A stretch of DNA of 26,066 nucleotides from Acidobacteria bacterium UBA2999 (GCA_002346475.1 DDZV01000056.1:22711-48776); one strand, 5' to 3'. Positions 8,111 to 17,238 are shown, numbered from the stretch's first letter. Numbers and translations are program-made. Notes: a model not told the origin generated them from the letters alone.

Positions 8111-9433
8111 GTGTTTGAAGAACCTAAATTCCTTACTGCAGAGCAATTTCTGTTAACGACACTTATCGTTAAGCTGGCCATAATGGCTATTCTGGCAACC
8201 ATGGTCGCGAGGTATCGGCGTTTTCGTCATATTTTGATCTTTGAACGTCGTGCCTGGCCAGACCGTTTTGTATTTGCCCTAGCAATTGGTCTTCCGCTAA
8301 TGGCCGGCGTTGCTGCGCGGTTATTACTCAATTACAACGCTGCTGACTTAACTTTAGAAGGGTCTTTCTTAGTTGGATTGATTGCTGGGCCGTACGCAGG
8401 CGCACTAGTTGGTTTATTAATGGGAACACCAGCTATAGTTGCAGGAGAGTTCATTGCTCTACCATTTGCCATTGGATGCGGTTTTGCTGGTGGTGGATTG
8501 AGAGAAGCGTGCCCCAAAGAAAGCATCTGGAAGTTCACACCATTTTTCTTTATTGACTTACCCAAACACCTTTGGAAGATGGTACGTAATCTCGAAATCA
8601 ACTGGCAAATTGTGCTGATGCTCGCCCCTGTTGCACTCGAAGTGATTCGACTCGGGCTAGGTCATCGATTTGGATCTGCAAGGCTGTTTTACCTTGAATC
8701 TCCTGCTCCATGGTTAACAGCTTTTGTAATGCTGGCAACTGTATTAGGAGTGGCAACACCAATCAAAATCTGGAACAGTGCTCGGATTGAACATCGCTTG
8801 CAAGAGCAAGAAAAACTACTATTAGCATCAAAAATTGAGGCTCTAAAAAGCCAGATCAATCCCCACTTTCTATTTAACACACTTGCCTCAATCGCATCCC
8901 TTGTCCGCTCACAACCAGACACTGCACGAACCGTTGTAGTTAAACTTTCAGGACTTCTTCGACGGTTTCTTCGTAACGACGAACATTTCGTGACTCTAAA
9001 AGAAGAATTAGAATCAATTGACGAGTACTTAGACATTGAGGTTGTTCGCTTTGGGTCAGCATTGTCAGTACAAAAACAGATTGCACCAGCTACACTGGAT
9101 GTAATGGTGCCGAGTATGATTCTCCAACCACTGGTTGAAAACTCCATAAAGCATGGACTATCTAGAAAGCTCGGGCCTGGCTGTATCACCATCCGTAGTC
9201 GGAGCAGTAAAGGACGTGCAATCATTGAAGTTAATGACAATGGAGTTGGAATGTTAATGGATGGTCTAAATACACCAAGATCGACAGGTATTGGTCTGGC
9301 TAATGTGCGAGAAAGACTTCGAGTTATATATGGTGCAGCGTATCAGTTAAAACTAACTAGCGAACCTGGCAAGGGAACTTCTGCACAAATTGAGGTGCCA
9401 GAACTAATGGAACCAACACGGATTAACGTATAG
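8111..9433 (+). CDS. LytS/YehU-type membrane sensor histidine kinase
   Basis: 440 aa. The first ~235 residues hold several hydrophobic helices in the 5TM-LYT style (including a Gly-rich PYAGALVGLLMG segment). A short coiled coil follows, then the His-kinase H-box SQINPHFLFNTLASI with phospho-acceptor His252. The HATPase domain has N-box LQPLVENSIKHG, G1 box NDNGVGM and GIGLANVRERL. This H-box and the missing DHp helix pair are typical of the LytS group, which partner with LytTR regulators, and one follows 5 bases downstream. Start GTG 8111. The signal is unknown. Confidence 0.9.
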   Translation: MFEEPKFLTAEQFLLTTLIVKLAIMAILATMVARYRRFRHILIFERRAWPDRFVFALAIGLPLMAGVAARLLLNYNAADLTLEGSFLVGLIAGPYAGALVGLLMGTPAIVAGEFIALPFAIGCGFAGGGLREACPKESIWKFTPFFFIDLPKHLWKMVRNLEINWQIVLMLAPVALEVIRLGLGHRFGSARLFYLESPAPWLTAFVMLATVLGVATPIKIWNSARIEHRLQEQEKLLLASKIEALKSQINPHFLFNTLASIASLVRSQPDTARTVVVKLSGLLRRFLRNDEHFVTLKEELESIDEYLDIEVVRFGSALSVQKQIAPATLDVMVPSMILQPLVENSIKHGLSRKLGPGCITIRSRSSKGRAIIEVNDNGVGMLMDGLNTPRSTGIGLANVRERLRVIYGAAYQLKLTSEPGKGTSAQIEVPELMEPTRINV

Positions 9434-9438
9434 TTCTG

Positions 9439-10227
9439 ATGAGCGATCCTCTACGTATCATTGTCGTTGACGACGAAAGGCTTGCTCGCGAGGAGCTTTG
9501 CTACCAACTCAAGAAAATTCCAGAAATTAAAGTCGTAGCCCAGGCTGAGAATGGCATAGAAGCTCTGACACTAATTGAGCAGCATAAACCAGATCTTGTT
9601 TTTCTAGATGTCCAAATGCCTGGACTTACAGGGTTCGAGGTAATACAACATCTCTTAAAACAAAAACAGTCTATGGGTATTATTTTTGTGACAGCCTACG
9701 ATCAACATGCTATCGAAGCCTTTGAAGTTAATGCTATCGACTACCTCCTGAAACCAATTGAAATAAACCGTTTACTCAAAGCCGTTCAGAGAGCAAAACA
9801 GCGACTCCAGTTAGAAAAAACAACACAGGTTGACATACCTGACAACCAACTCGAACGCATTGTTGGACTACTTTCCAATAAGCAAGGACGACGTGATCAA
9901 GTCGCTATTCGTTCAGATAAGCGATTCTTGCTTATTCAAGCTGAAGAAATCATCTTTGCCTCTTTAGCTGATGAGTCGATTAATATAGTTACAGGTGATA
10001 TTACGGGTATTTCAAACTATCGAACTCTGGATGAGTTGCAGGCTAAACTTGACCCAGAAGTTTTCTGGAGAGTCCACCGTTCACACCTAGTAAACATTCA
10101 CCAAATTAAGGAGATAGTCCCTTGGGTCAGCAGAAATTACATTCTGAGAATGAAAGACGAGAAGATGACGGAAATACCGGTCAGTCGATCTCAGACCAAG
10201 AAACTTCGGGAGCACCTCAAACTCTAA
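9439..10227 (+). CDS. LytTR-family response regulator
   Basis: 262 aa, ATG start 5 bases after the kinase stop. The receiver domain has acidic pocket Asp11/Asp12, phospho-acceptor Asp57 (FLDVQMPG), Thr85 and Lys105 (LLKPIE). A linker leads to a C-terminal LytTR DNA-binding domain (about 155-258) with the typical VHRSHLVN segment. It should bind direct repeats upstream of its targets, not identifiable here. The stop overlaps the start of the signal peptidase gene by one base, so translation of the three genes is coupled. Confidence 0.93.
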   Translation: MSDPLRIIVVDDERLAREELCYQLKKIPEIKVVAQAENGIEALTLIEQHKPDLVFLDVQMPGLTGFEVIQHLLKQKQSMGIIFVTAYDQHAIEAFEVNAIDYLLKPIEINRLLKAVQRAKQRLQLEKTTQVDIPDNQLERIVGLLSNKQGRRDQVAIRSDKRFLLIQAEEIIFASLADESINIVTGDITGISNYRTLDELQAKLDPEVFWRVHRSHLVNIHQIKEIVPWVSRNYILRMKDEKMTEIPVSRSQTKKLREHLKL

Positions 10228-10883
10228 TGGACTCCACAATTAAAGAGAGTAAAGAACAGCCAGCTGACGAGACAACTACCAATATCTCAGTACCAGATAC
10301 GCTTCCACCATCCAGTGAAAATAGCAGCGAAGATTGGATTCAAAGAACATTCACCAAGCAACGTCTAAATGTAATTAAAGAAGAACTATTTGTATGGTTC
10401 AAAACTATTGTATCGGCATGTGTCTATGCCACTTTGATTGTCACGTTTGGCTTTCAGGTTGCCCGTGTCGAAGGCCAGAGCATGGCGCCGACTCTTGCTG
10501 ATCAGGATCGCTTAATTGTTAACAAGCTCGCATACCGTATGGGTGAACCACGACGCGGGGACATTGTGATGCTGCACTACCCGCTAAATCCAGATAAGTC
10601 TTTTGTAAAAAGAGTCATCGCTGAAGAGAGTGATTCCGTTCGGATAGTTAATGGCCAAGTCTATGTTAATAACGTACCAATGACAGATGACTTTGTCCCA
10701 CCTGAATTCAGAAGTCATGATGACTTTGGGCCTACAGTGATTCGCGAAGGCTACTACTTTGTCTTGGGAGACCATAGAAATAATAGCTCTGACAGCCGAC
10801 ACTGGGGGGAAGTACCTAAAAAGTATATTATTGGAAAAGTGCAACTTCGTTGGTGGCCATTACCTACTGCAAGAATTTTTTAG
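10227..10883 (+). CDS. lepB: Signal peptidase I
   Basis: 218 aa type I signal peptidase. An acidic and Ser/Thr-rich cytoplasmic N-terminus is followed by one membrane helix (about 57-77), the catalytic serine in EGQSMAPT (Ser85), the general base Lys128 in SFVKRV, and the C-terminal GDHRNNSSDSR box. It removes signal peptides from exported preproteins on the outer face of the inner membrane. I chose the ATG at 10227, which overlaps the TAA of the response regulator by one base. An upstream in-frame start at 10122 would add 35 charged residues inside the regulator's gene and is not needed. Confidence 0.92.
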   Translation: MDSTIKESKEQPADETTTNISVPDTLPPSSENSSEDWIQRTFTKQRLNVIKEELFVWFKTIVSACVYATLIVTFGFQVARVEGQSMAPTLADQDRLIVNKLAYRMGEPRRGDIVMLHYPLNPDKSFVKRVIAEESDSVRIVNGQVYVNNVPMTDDFVPPEFRSHDDFGPTVIREGYYFVLGDHRNNSSDSRHWGEVPKKYIIGKVQLRWWPLPTARIF

Positions 10884-10925
10884 CACCTTCTTATCAACAA
10901 GCACACAGACAACTCTTGTGTAACG

Positions 10926-11453
10926 CTATTTCGTCAATTTCAAATTACGAGTTTTCTTAGTACGTCGTGTCTTAAGGCTCTGGCGATGATACGCTCCACT
11001 CTTCCCGCCTCGTTTCTCGATAAGACAAATCTTGCCAATCACTATTGTATTATCAACAGCTTTAAGCATGTCATAAACAGTTAATGCTGCCACAGCGACT
11101 GCGGTAAGGGCTTCCATTTCAACACCGGTTTGAGCTGTAGTTCTGACACGAGCTTCCACGCTATAACCAGAGCGTGTCGGAGAAAAATCTACTGCTACAT
11201 GAGTTAATGAGAGTGGGTGGCACAATGGAATCAATTCAGCAGTACGTTTTGCAGCTAAAATCCCAGCCACACGGGCAGCTTGAAGAGGATCACCTTTTGC
11301 AACGCCTCCATGACGTATGAGACTCCGAGCGTGAGCATTGATCTGGAGCTCACCCCTGGCAAGGGCCTCCCTCTCAGTCACTGACTTGCTTCCGACATCA
11401 ACCATCTTGACGTGGCCCTTTGAATCAATATGCGACAAATTCGACTTATTCAT
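10926..11453 (-). CDS. moaC: Cyclic pyranopterin monophosphate synthase MoaC
   Basis: 175 aa. Converts the MoaA product to cPMP in molybdenum cofactor synthesis. Diagnostic motifs are LIPLCHPL (74-81), TGVEMEALTAV (109-119), YDMLKAVD with Asp128 and Lys131 at the family's catalytic spacing, and EKRGGKSG (146-153). The C-terminus carries an additional ~20-residue Lys/Arg/Thr tail. Start ATG 11453. No other moa gene is in the window, so this is an isolated moaC. It is convergent with lepB (42 bases apart) and divergent from the next gene. Confidence 0.95.
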   Translation of the reverse strand: MNKSNLSHIDSKGHVKMVDVGSKSVTEREALARGELQINAHARSLIRHGGVAKGDPLQAARVAGILAAKRTAELIPLCHPLSLTHVAVDFSPTRSGYSVEARVRTTAQTGVEMEALTAVAVAALTVYDMLKAVDNTIVIGKICLIEKRGGKSGAYHRQSLKTRRTKKTRNLKLTK

Positions 11454-11636
11454 TAAAGTTTTAATCCCTAGTCAGATAAAACAAAATTGTTACAACTTAG
11501 TGATTGTAGCGACCTATAAAAAACCTAGTCAATTAGGATATCTAGCCTGTTGCTAAGTATTACCATCTGCGCCTTTTTTACAAAACTCCCATGACAATAA
11601 GAACCTGCACAGACAAGCCCACGTACAATAAGGGTT

Positions 11637-12764
11637 ATGAGGCGAGAGAGACTAACACAAGTTGAAATTTTTATAATAACAATCTCGGCTTTCTTGTTAA
11701 TCACTACCTTCTCTGCTCAGACGCCAGCATGGAAACCTGTAACCACAGAAGGCCTTAAACAATTCTCAGCCTTTTATCATCTGCAACCAGTTTTAGTCAG
11801 AGGAAATTTATTTAAAGCGGATAATCGCTTAATAGTTCAAGCTGAGACTGCTGAAATTTTCATTCTCAATCTAAAAAACAATGACCTTTTAAATGAGCGT
11901 GTTGATATCCGAGGTCAATTCATAGATGTCGGTCGCCTAGAACCAGGTGATTATCGCCTGAGCACCTACAAACGTCCAACTCATGCTGCGTGGCCAAATC
12001 CAGGAGAAGAGCTAATAATTGATGTAATAGACTTGGTTCAAGTTCAAAACATAAACCCTGCCACATCGATTCGATCGTTTGTCCTAGAGCCTGAACGCTT
12101 TGAAAATCAAATCATCACAGTTGTTGGTCAATTTCGGGGACGCAACTTATTTGGAGACCTGCCTAGCGCTCCCCGTCAAAGTCGATATGACTTTGTACTC
12201 AAATCGGGTGAGGCATCAATCTGGATTGTTGGTCTTCAACCACGTGGAAAAAACTTTAATCTTGATATTAATACTCGAGTAGATACCAATAAGTGGCTCA
12301 AAATTACTGGTGCTTTACATCAAAAAAGTGGGCTAGTAATGATTGAGGGAACCCGCATCGAAGTTACAGAAAAACAAACGTCTGCGTCAAACAACACAAC
12401 CAAACCAATTCCATCGTCATCTTCGTTGCCACCAATAACAGTAGTCTTTAGTGACCCAACGCCAGGTGAAATAGATGTGGACCACACAAAACTTGTACGA
12501 ATACAATTTGAACGTCACATCAAAACATCAACATTAACAGACCGTGTTAAAGTCGTGTATCTTGATGACAAACAAGAAGAGTCTGATGCTTTAGAGTGGC
12601 AGTCTTACTATAATGCTGAAGTTCGAGCCCTTGAACTTAAATTTGTAGAACCTCTTAAACCCTACAGTACGATACGCATTGAATTACTTGATGGAATCGA
12701 GTCTCTAGATGGAGCCCTAGTATTACCCTGGTCACTTACCTTTAGAACTCTCAACAAACAATAA
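11637..12764 (+). CDS. Secreted hypothetical protein with C-terminal Ig-like (Big_5-type) domain
   Basis: 375 aa. Signal peptide or anchor (hydrophobic residues about 11-27, ending SAQT), then two beta-rich repeats of similar layout (about 45-130 and 145-245, each with a V-x-G-x-F strand motif and resembling OB-like folds), a Ser/Thr/Pro linker (about 248-265), and a C-terminal domain that starts VVFSDPTPGE and ends SLTFRT. This last part matches the bacterial Ig-like fold in which a FSxP-P-G start and a PL-P-T-Y-x-(I/L) strand recur. Function unknown; likely periplasmic. Start ATG 11637 with AGGG very close. Divergent from moaC across 183 bases in which I see no strong promoter. Confidence 0.7.
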   Translation: MRRERLTQVEIFIITISAFLLITTFSAQTPAWKPVTTEGLKQFSAFYHLQPVLVRGNLFKADNRLIVQAETAEIFILNLKNNDLLNERVDIRGQFIDVGRLEPGDYRLSTYKRPTHAAWPNPGEELIIDVIDLVQVQNINPATSIRSFVLEPERFENQIITVVGQFRGRNLFGDLPSAPRQSRYDFVLKSGEASIWIVGLQPRGKNFNLDINTRVDTNKWLKITGALHQKSGLVMIEGTRIEVTEKQTSASNNTTKPIPSSSSLPPITVVFSDPTPGEIDVDHTKLVRIQFERHIKTSTLTDRVKVVYLDDKQEESDALEWQSYYNAEVRALELKFVEPLKPYSTIRIELLDGIESLDGALVLPWSLTFRTLNKQ

Positions 12765-12796
12765 TTACGATCCAGAACGAAGAAAATTACTTCCAT

Positions 12797-13561
12797 TTAC
12801 TCACCATTGTGAATAATGGGGTTTTTTGATTCAGCGAGCAGTGCCTCAATCTCAGTTCTCACCCGTCGTATAAGCTTATTCCGATCAGCATACTTAAGCC
12901 CTACTGTTGGGATTGGCTTACCTGTACGAACAACAACCGTTGCAGGTCTCACAATCGGACTACCCTTGCGCATGGATGATCGCCCACCACAAATCGCTAC
13001 TGGAACAATTGGCGCTTGTGCCTCAAGCGCCATAACAAAGCCCCCTTTCTTAAAAGGTAGCAAATCTCCTGTTCGGCTTCGTGTGCCCTCTGGAAAGATA
13101 AGAAACGAATTTCCTGAACGGATTGACGCAGCGCCACGTTCAATTGATACTCTTGCTTTTTCACGATTTGCTCTATCTACTGGTATAAACCCACCAATAT
13201 CAAATACTGTTCCCATCAATGGAAACTTGTGCAGTTCAGCCTTGTAAAAAACATGAAGACGTTTGTGCAATGCATTAAACAAAACTGGTGGATCAACATT
13301 ACTCTCGTGGTTAGAACAAAAAACAATAGACTCAGTATTCAAATATTCTGGACCTATTACACGGTAGCGAATACCAACTAAGTTTAATGCTAACCAAGCT
13401 CCCCAATGGCCGAGAGTAAAGAGCACTTGCTTCCAGCGAAACACTAGAGCAATAACAATGCCTAGTGGTGCTGCAATTGCGATATAAAGAAGTATGACGA
13501 GATACGCCAGAACCGAACGGGCGCCTGCTAAAATTGTAGACAGCATACACACGCCGACCAT
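12797..13561 (-). CDS. plsC: 1-acyl-sn-glycerol-3-phosphate acyltransferase
   Basis: About 254 aa. Transfers an acyl group to lysophosphatidate, giving phosphatidate for membrane lipid synthesis. N-terminal membrane helix (about 18-42), block I NHESNVD (His85 and Asp90 as HX4D), block II GFIPVDR (124-130), block III FPEGTRS (156-162), block IV IVPVAI. The start is uncertain: ATG 13561, TTG 13567 and ATG 13546 are all possible and none has a convincing Shine-Dalgarno. It lies ~75 bases downstream of carD on the same strand. Confidence 0.9.
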   Translation of the reverse strand: MVGVCMLSTILAGARSVLAYLVILLYIAIAAPLGIVIALVFRWKQVLFTLGHWGAWLALNLVGIRYRVIGPEYLNTESIVFCSNHESNVDPPVLFNALHKRLHVFYKAELHKFPLMGTVFDIGGFIPVDRANREKARVSIERGAASIRSGNSFLIFPEGTRSRTGDLLPFKKGGFVMALEAQAPIVPVAICGGRSSMRKGSPIVRPATVVVRTGKPIPTVGLKYADRNKLIRRVRTEIEALLAESKNPIIHNGE

Positions 13562-13636
13562 AGCCAAGATAAATAGAATGCCCTAAAACCAGTTGCAAAG
13601 AACTGGGCATTGCAAGTCACTAAATGGAAATGGTAA

Positions 13637-14257
13637 TTAAGAAGCCCTTGCTGCCGTCCGCTTACTGTTAGTGGCACGAGCTGCTCTTGCTGCTGCCTTT
13701 GCAGCTTTTGCCTTCGCAGCTTTTGTAGCCTTTGCGCGAGCTGATCTAGCAACATTTCTGGCTTTTGTGATGAAACATTTTTCCAAGGCTTGACTGACTT
13801 TTAACTCAACATCAGATGATTTTTCACGCATCACCTCTGATATCTCTGAGATAATCAACGCCTTCGCCCTATCAAGCATTCGCTTCTCACGAAATGACAA
13901 GCTTTTTGACTTACTCAAAAACGTCAAACTCTTGAGAACATCAACCATGTCATAGATAGAACCAGTACGCATCTTATCTGAATTGTCTTTAAAGCGACCT
14001 TTCCAATTCTGATGATTGTCAATCTTGCCGTTACTCAATAACGTAAATAAATGGTCAACTTCCTGATCAGTAATTGCCTTTCTCAGGCCAACACCGTCAA
14101 CATTGCTAACCGGTACTAAAACCGTGGTGTCATTAGCTACGATACGTAAATGAAAGAATCCAGCAGTGGTTCCAAAAATAGTTTTTTCTTCAATGCCTTC
14201 AACTATACCGAGCCCATGATTTGGGTAAATGACCTTATCTCCAACTTCGAATGTCAC
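13637..14257 (-). CDS. carD: CarD-family transcription regulator with histone-H1-like C-terminal tail
   Basis: 206 aa. The N-terminus (GDKVIYPNHGLGIVEGI) is the RNA polymerase beta-interacting, Tudor-like domain of CarD/CdnL proteins, which stabilise open promoter complexes at rRNA and housekeeping promoters. The middle (about 75-165) is the helical DNA-binding domain. The last ~40 residues are almost only Ala, Lys, Arg, Ser and Thr, as in bacterial H1-like proteins; CdnL-type proteins of ~160 aa lack this tail. Start GTG 14257 with GGGGG just upstream. A clear sigma-70 promoter lies ~65 bases ahead of it. Confidence 0.92.
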   Translation of the reverse strand: MTFEVGDKVIYPNHGLGIVEGIEEKTIFGTTAGFFHLRIVANDTTVLVPVSNVDGVGLRKAITDQEVDHLFTLLSNGKIDNHQNWKGRFKDNSDKMRTGSIYDMVDVLKSLTFLSKSKSLSFREKRMLDRAKALIISEISEVMREKSSDVELKVSQALEKCFITKARNVARSARAKATKAAKAKAAKAAARAARATNSKRTAARAS

Positions 14258-14322
14258 ATTGCCCCCGCTGCCGCAAAAAGATTGTTGGTAGGAGTAAAAT
14301 TTTGCTTAAAACTGCACCCATC

Positions 14323-14351
14323 ATTATAACTCTGCCAGGGTGCTTGATCAA
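14323..14351 (-). promoter_or_regulatory. Sigma-70 promoter of carD
   Basis: On the minus strand, TTGATC at 14351-14346 (4 of 6 to the -35 consensus), a 17-base spacer and a perfect TATAAT at 14328-14323. Predicted transcript start near 14316, about 60 bases before the carD GTG. The -35 sits in a TTGATCAA palindrome. Confidence 0.7.
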
Positions 14352-14512
14352 TCCATAATAGACAAAAATAGGCCGTTTTTTTCAATTTTCAAGGGTTTAC
14401 AGTCTTTTAAAAATGGTAAAAAGCAGGAGAATTACCTTTATCAAACTAACTACTAAAACTTGGAGTCAACTGGTCCTATTCCAGTTCCAGGCACTCACCC
14501 CTTGCAGATCAA

Positions 14513-14644
14513 CTATCTCTGATTCTTATTGGATGGATTATGCTTGTTTTTGTATTGCTCTGCCCGTAGTGCTCGAACTAGCAAGAGATTAATCAGCACC
14601 AAGATCAAAAGCAAAATCCCTAGGTAAGCAAAGAGGTATCCCAT
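14513..14644 (-). CDS. 43-aa single-pass membrane peptide downstream of sulfite reductase
   Basis: ATG 14644 lies one base after the TGA of the sulfite reductase gene, so translation is almost surely coupled. The product begins MGYLFAYLGILLLILVLINL: one strongly hydrophobic helix (about 3-23), then VRALRAEQ and a basic, Asn-rich cytoplasmic tail, ending at TAG 14513. Size and shape recall CcmD-type or other small membrane subunits, but I cannot assign a family. Its place as the last gene of the sulfur operon suggests a role in sulfite reduction or electron delivery, or in transport; this is inference. The remaining bases to the carD promoter (14352-14512) show nothing recognisable. Confidence 0.6.
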   Translation of the reverse strand: MGYLFAYLGILLLILVLINLLLVRALRAEQYKNKHNPSNKNQR

Positions 14645-14645
14645 T

Positions 14646-16484
14646 TCATGCAGAGCACTCGCCCTCCATTATCACGGGTTTAAACTCTGTCTTCTGATCA
14701 AGGTCAATAAAGCATTCAGGATCTGCTTCATCTTTAGCAAGATATTCAAGATCACTCAGTGCTTGCTTTGCATCCTCTAGTGACAAGCGTTGGAAGAATG
14801 CTGCCGCAGACTCGGAATCAACACGTCGATCGCGATAGAGAACTAGTAGACGCTCCACAACATCTGATATTCGTCGGGCGGGCACCTTAGCTACAAGCCG
14901 CCCGAAAGAAGCTCCGGTTTCACCAACTTCACCACCAATCAGAACAAAGTATTGAGGCACAGCCTTCCCGCCTAAGCGACGGACACTCCCCTGGAATCCA
15001 ATTGACGAAATATGATGCTGCCCACATCCATTAGGGCATCCACTGATTTTAATGTCAGCCCCATTAGCAATATTGATAAGGTCTGGACGCTGAGAAAGAT
15101 CTTCCGTTAGAACACGACCAAGCCCACGAGAATGTGTTACAGCCAGACGACACGTTTCAGCACCAGGGCAACTAGTTACATCTGCAATGGTATTAGCGTT
15201 TGGTGATCCAAGTCCGATTTCCTCAAGAGAGGCCCATACTGATTGTAAGTCTTCTTCAGGTACCCAACGCATAACAAGATTCTGTTGCGCTGTCACTCTA
15301 ACAACACCATCAGCATAGGACCGAGCAATCGTTGCAACCGCGCGCATCTGACCTGCAGTAATATCCCCAAGTGGCAAACGTACAGTAGCAATGCTGTATC
15401 CAGCCTGAGCTTGAGCACGAATGTTCGTTTCTTTCCAATGCTCAAATGTTTCAGGAAGCACACGTAGTTTTACTTGTCCAGGATGCAACCCTGGACCTGT
15501 TGTCTTTGTTGAGGAGCCCATAGCTGCAAGGGCCTTAGCAGATGGCGCCTTAGGTTTTGACCAGTTAGGAGCCTCCTGGACAGGTGGAGATTCTGGGTTA
15601 AATGATAATGGAATCCTGCCTTCTTGCCTGACTGTAGCTAGCGTTTGCTCAAATTCTGAACGCCACTTATCCCAACCAATCTCTTTAATCAGGAACTTCA
15701 TCCGGTTCCGTTGTCGATGCTCGTAATCTCCCAGCCTGTGGTAAACCCGTATGATTGCTTCGGCAACCTCAAGTATTTCGTTAACCGGTAAAAACTCATA
15801 TAACAGATGCCCAGTAGTACACATAATCGATGTACTCCCAGCAACGGTAACCCTGAACCCTCGAGTCCTTTGACCATCTTTATGGTTTTCAAGAGCCCTA
15901 AAACCAATGTCATTAATAGCAGTGACAACATGATCCGTCTGGCATCCCTCAAATGCAATTTTGAATTTCCGTGGCAACGATGCACTCAACTCATGCCTGA
16001 GGAAATGCCGTGTCATAGCCTCTCCGTAAGGTGTGACATCAAATACTTCATCTGCAGCAACACCCGCATACTGACATGCTGTGATGTTCCTGACTGAATT
16101 GCCACATGCCTCCCGCGTGGTAACACCACCAGCTGCTAACATGCGCTGCGCAGTTTCTACATCGTGTAATGGAACGAAGTGAAACTGGACATTTTGACGC
16201 GTTGTAATATGTCCGAAACCACGTGAAAACCGTTCGGCTACTTGACTGAGGATGTCGAGCTGATCCGCATTAATAATGCCCTGGGGAATTTTCACGCGGA
16301 GCATGCACTCAGGTTGACGTTGTCCATAGGTGCCACGCACCAGACGAAATCGACGCCAATCCTCTGGAGAAATTTCACCCCGCTCATAACTTTCGAGCGT
16401 TGCTACAAATTCGTCAATATCCTGTTGAGTAGCAAATGACAGATCAGCTCTACCAGCCGCACTTGAATCTCTGTCAACGGCCAT
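14646..16484 (-). CDS. Siroheme [4Fe-4S] assimilatory sulfite (or nitrite) reductase
   Basis: 612 aa, two repeats of the ferredoxin-like and NiR/SiR halves. Cluster and siroheme cysteines are SCPGAETC (Cys439, Cys445) and SGCPNGC (Cys483, Cys487). LPRKFK carries Lys173 and Lys175, the Lys-x-Lys pair I associate with sulfite rather than nitrite reductases. With cysH and siroheme genes alongside, six-electron reduction of sulfite to sulfide is the best call; nitrite reduction stays possible. Electrons probably come from ferredoxin, since no flavoprotein subunit gene is nearby. ATG 16484 overlaps the cobA end by 11 bases. A ~50-residue Pro/Lys/Ser linker (about 293-345) joins the halves. Confidence 0.88.
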   Translation of the reverse strand: MAVDRDSSAAGRADLSFATQQDIDEFVATLESYERGEISPEDWRRFRLVRGTYGQRQPECMLRVKIPQGIINADQLDILSQVAERFSRGFGHITTRQNVQFHFVPLHDVETAQRMLAAGGVTTREACGNSVRNITACQYAGVAADEVFDVTPYGEAMTRHFLRHELSASLPRKFKIAFEGCQTDHVVTAINDIGFRALENHKDGQRTRGFRVTVAGSTSIMCTTGHLLYEFLPVNEILEVAEAIIRVYHRLGDYEHRQRNRMKFLIKEIGWDKWRSEFEQTLATVRQEGRIPLSFNPESPPVQEAPNWSKPKAPSAKALAAMGSSTKTTGPGLHPGQVKLRVLPETFEHWKETNIRAQAQAGYSIATVRLPLGDITAGQMRAVATIARSYADGVVRVTAQQNLVMRWVPEEDLQSVWASLEEIGLGSPNANTIADVTSCPGAETCRLAVTHSRGLGRVLTEDLSQRPDLINIANGADIKISGCPNGCGQHHISSIGFQGSVRRLGGKAVPQYFVLIGGEVGETGASFGRLVAKVPARRISDVVERLLVLYRDRRVDSESAAAFFQRLSLEDAKQALSDLEYLAKDEADPECFIDLDQKTEFKPVIMEGECSA

Positions 16485-17238
16485 GCTGTATCTCCATATG
16501 CTCTGTTTCCACTGCGACCGCCGTCACCATATCTCTTACACCCACCACATCTCCAATTACAATAACACCAGGCAACTCAGACGTCTCAATTGTTGCTAGT
16601 TTTTCTAGTGGACCAGTCCAAACAACCTGTTCCTCACACCCAGCCGCGGCTATGATAGCTGTTAAAGTTGTCGCCTTCCAACCTCGTGCAAGTAATAACT
16701 CGACAACCTCAAGCCGGTGATGCATTCCCATCAAGACAATAACAGTCAATCGATTTGGTCGAACCCCATCAAGAATTGATTCCATTACCGATGGATGATG
16801 CCCCGAAACTATAAGCACGCCGGAAGCGGTACCCCTGTGTGTCACCGGGATCCCTGCAAGTGCCGGTGCAGCTAGAGCAGAACTCACACCAGGGATAACC
16901 TCAAATGGCACACCCGCAGCTACTAGTGATATAGCCTCTTCAGCACCACGACCGAACATAAAAGGATCTCCACCCTTAAGCCGAACCACCTGCTTTCCAC
17001 GACGTGCAGTCCGAACTAAAAGCTGGTTCACCGTGTCCTGACATACTCCTTTTTCCCCCGCGCGCTTGCCAACCCTGAAACAACGGGCAGTTGTTCGTTG
17101 GGTCAAGGCTAGGCCATCAATTAATGCGTCGTAATACACAATGTCAGCCTCAGCAATACGACGTGCTGCTCGGACAGTCCACAGGTCAGGATCTCCAGGT
17201 CCAGCTCCCACAATAGAAACAAACCCAACTCGGGTCAC
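16474..17238 (-). CDS. cobA: Uroporphyrinogen-III C-methyltransferase
   Basis: 254 aa. Adds methyl groups at C2 and C7 of uroporphyrinogen III to make precorrin-2, the precursor of siroheme. Motifs are VGAGPGDPDL near residue 10, the family-wide LKGGDPFMFGRG, VIPGVSSALAAPALAGIPVTHRG, and a late GDVV. GTG 17238 overlaps the TGA of the preceding gene as GTGA, a 4-base overlap. The neighbouring genes show that the product goes to siroheme for the sulfite reductase rather than to cobalamin. Confidence 0.95.
   Translation of the reverse strand: MTRVGFVSIVGAGPGDPDLWTVRAARRIAEADIVYYDALIDGLALTQRTTARCFRVGKRAGEKGVCQDTVNQLLVRTARRGKQVVRLKGGDPFMFGRGAEEAISLVAAGVPFEVIPGVSSALAAPALAGIPVTHRGTASGVLIVSGHHPSVMESILDGVRPNRLTVIVLMGMHHRLEVVELLLARGWKATTLTAIIAAAGCEEQVVWTGPLEKLATIETSELPGVIVIGDVVGVRDMVTAVAVETEHMEIQHGR

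Noticed and set aside
10122..10226. N-terminal extension of signal peptidase I
   Set aside because: It lies wholly inside the response regulator gene, and the ATG overlapping the stop codon gives a normal-length enzyme.
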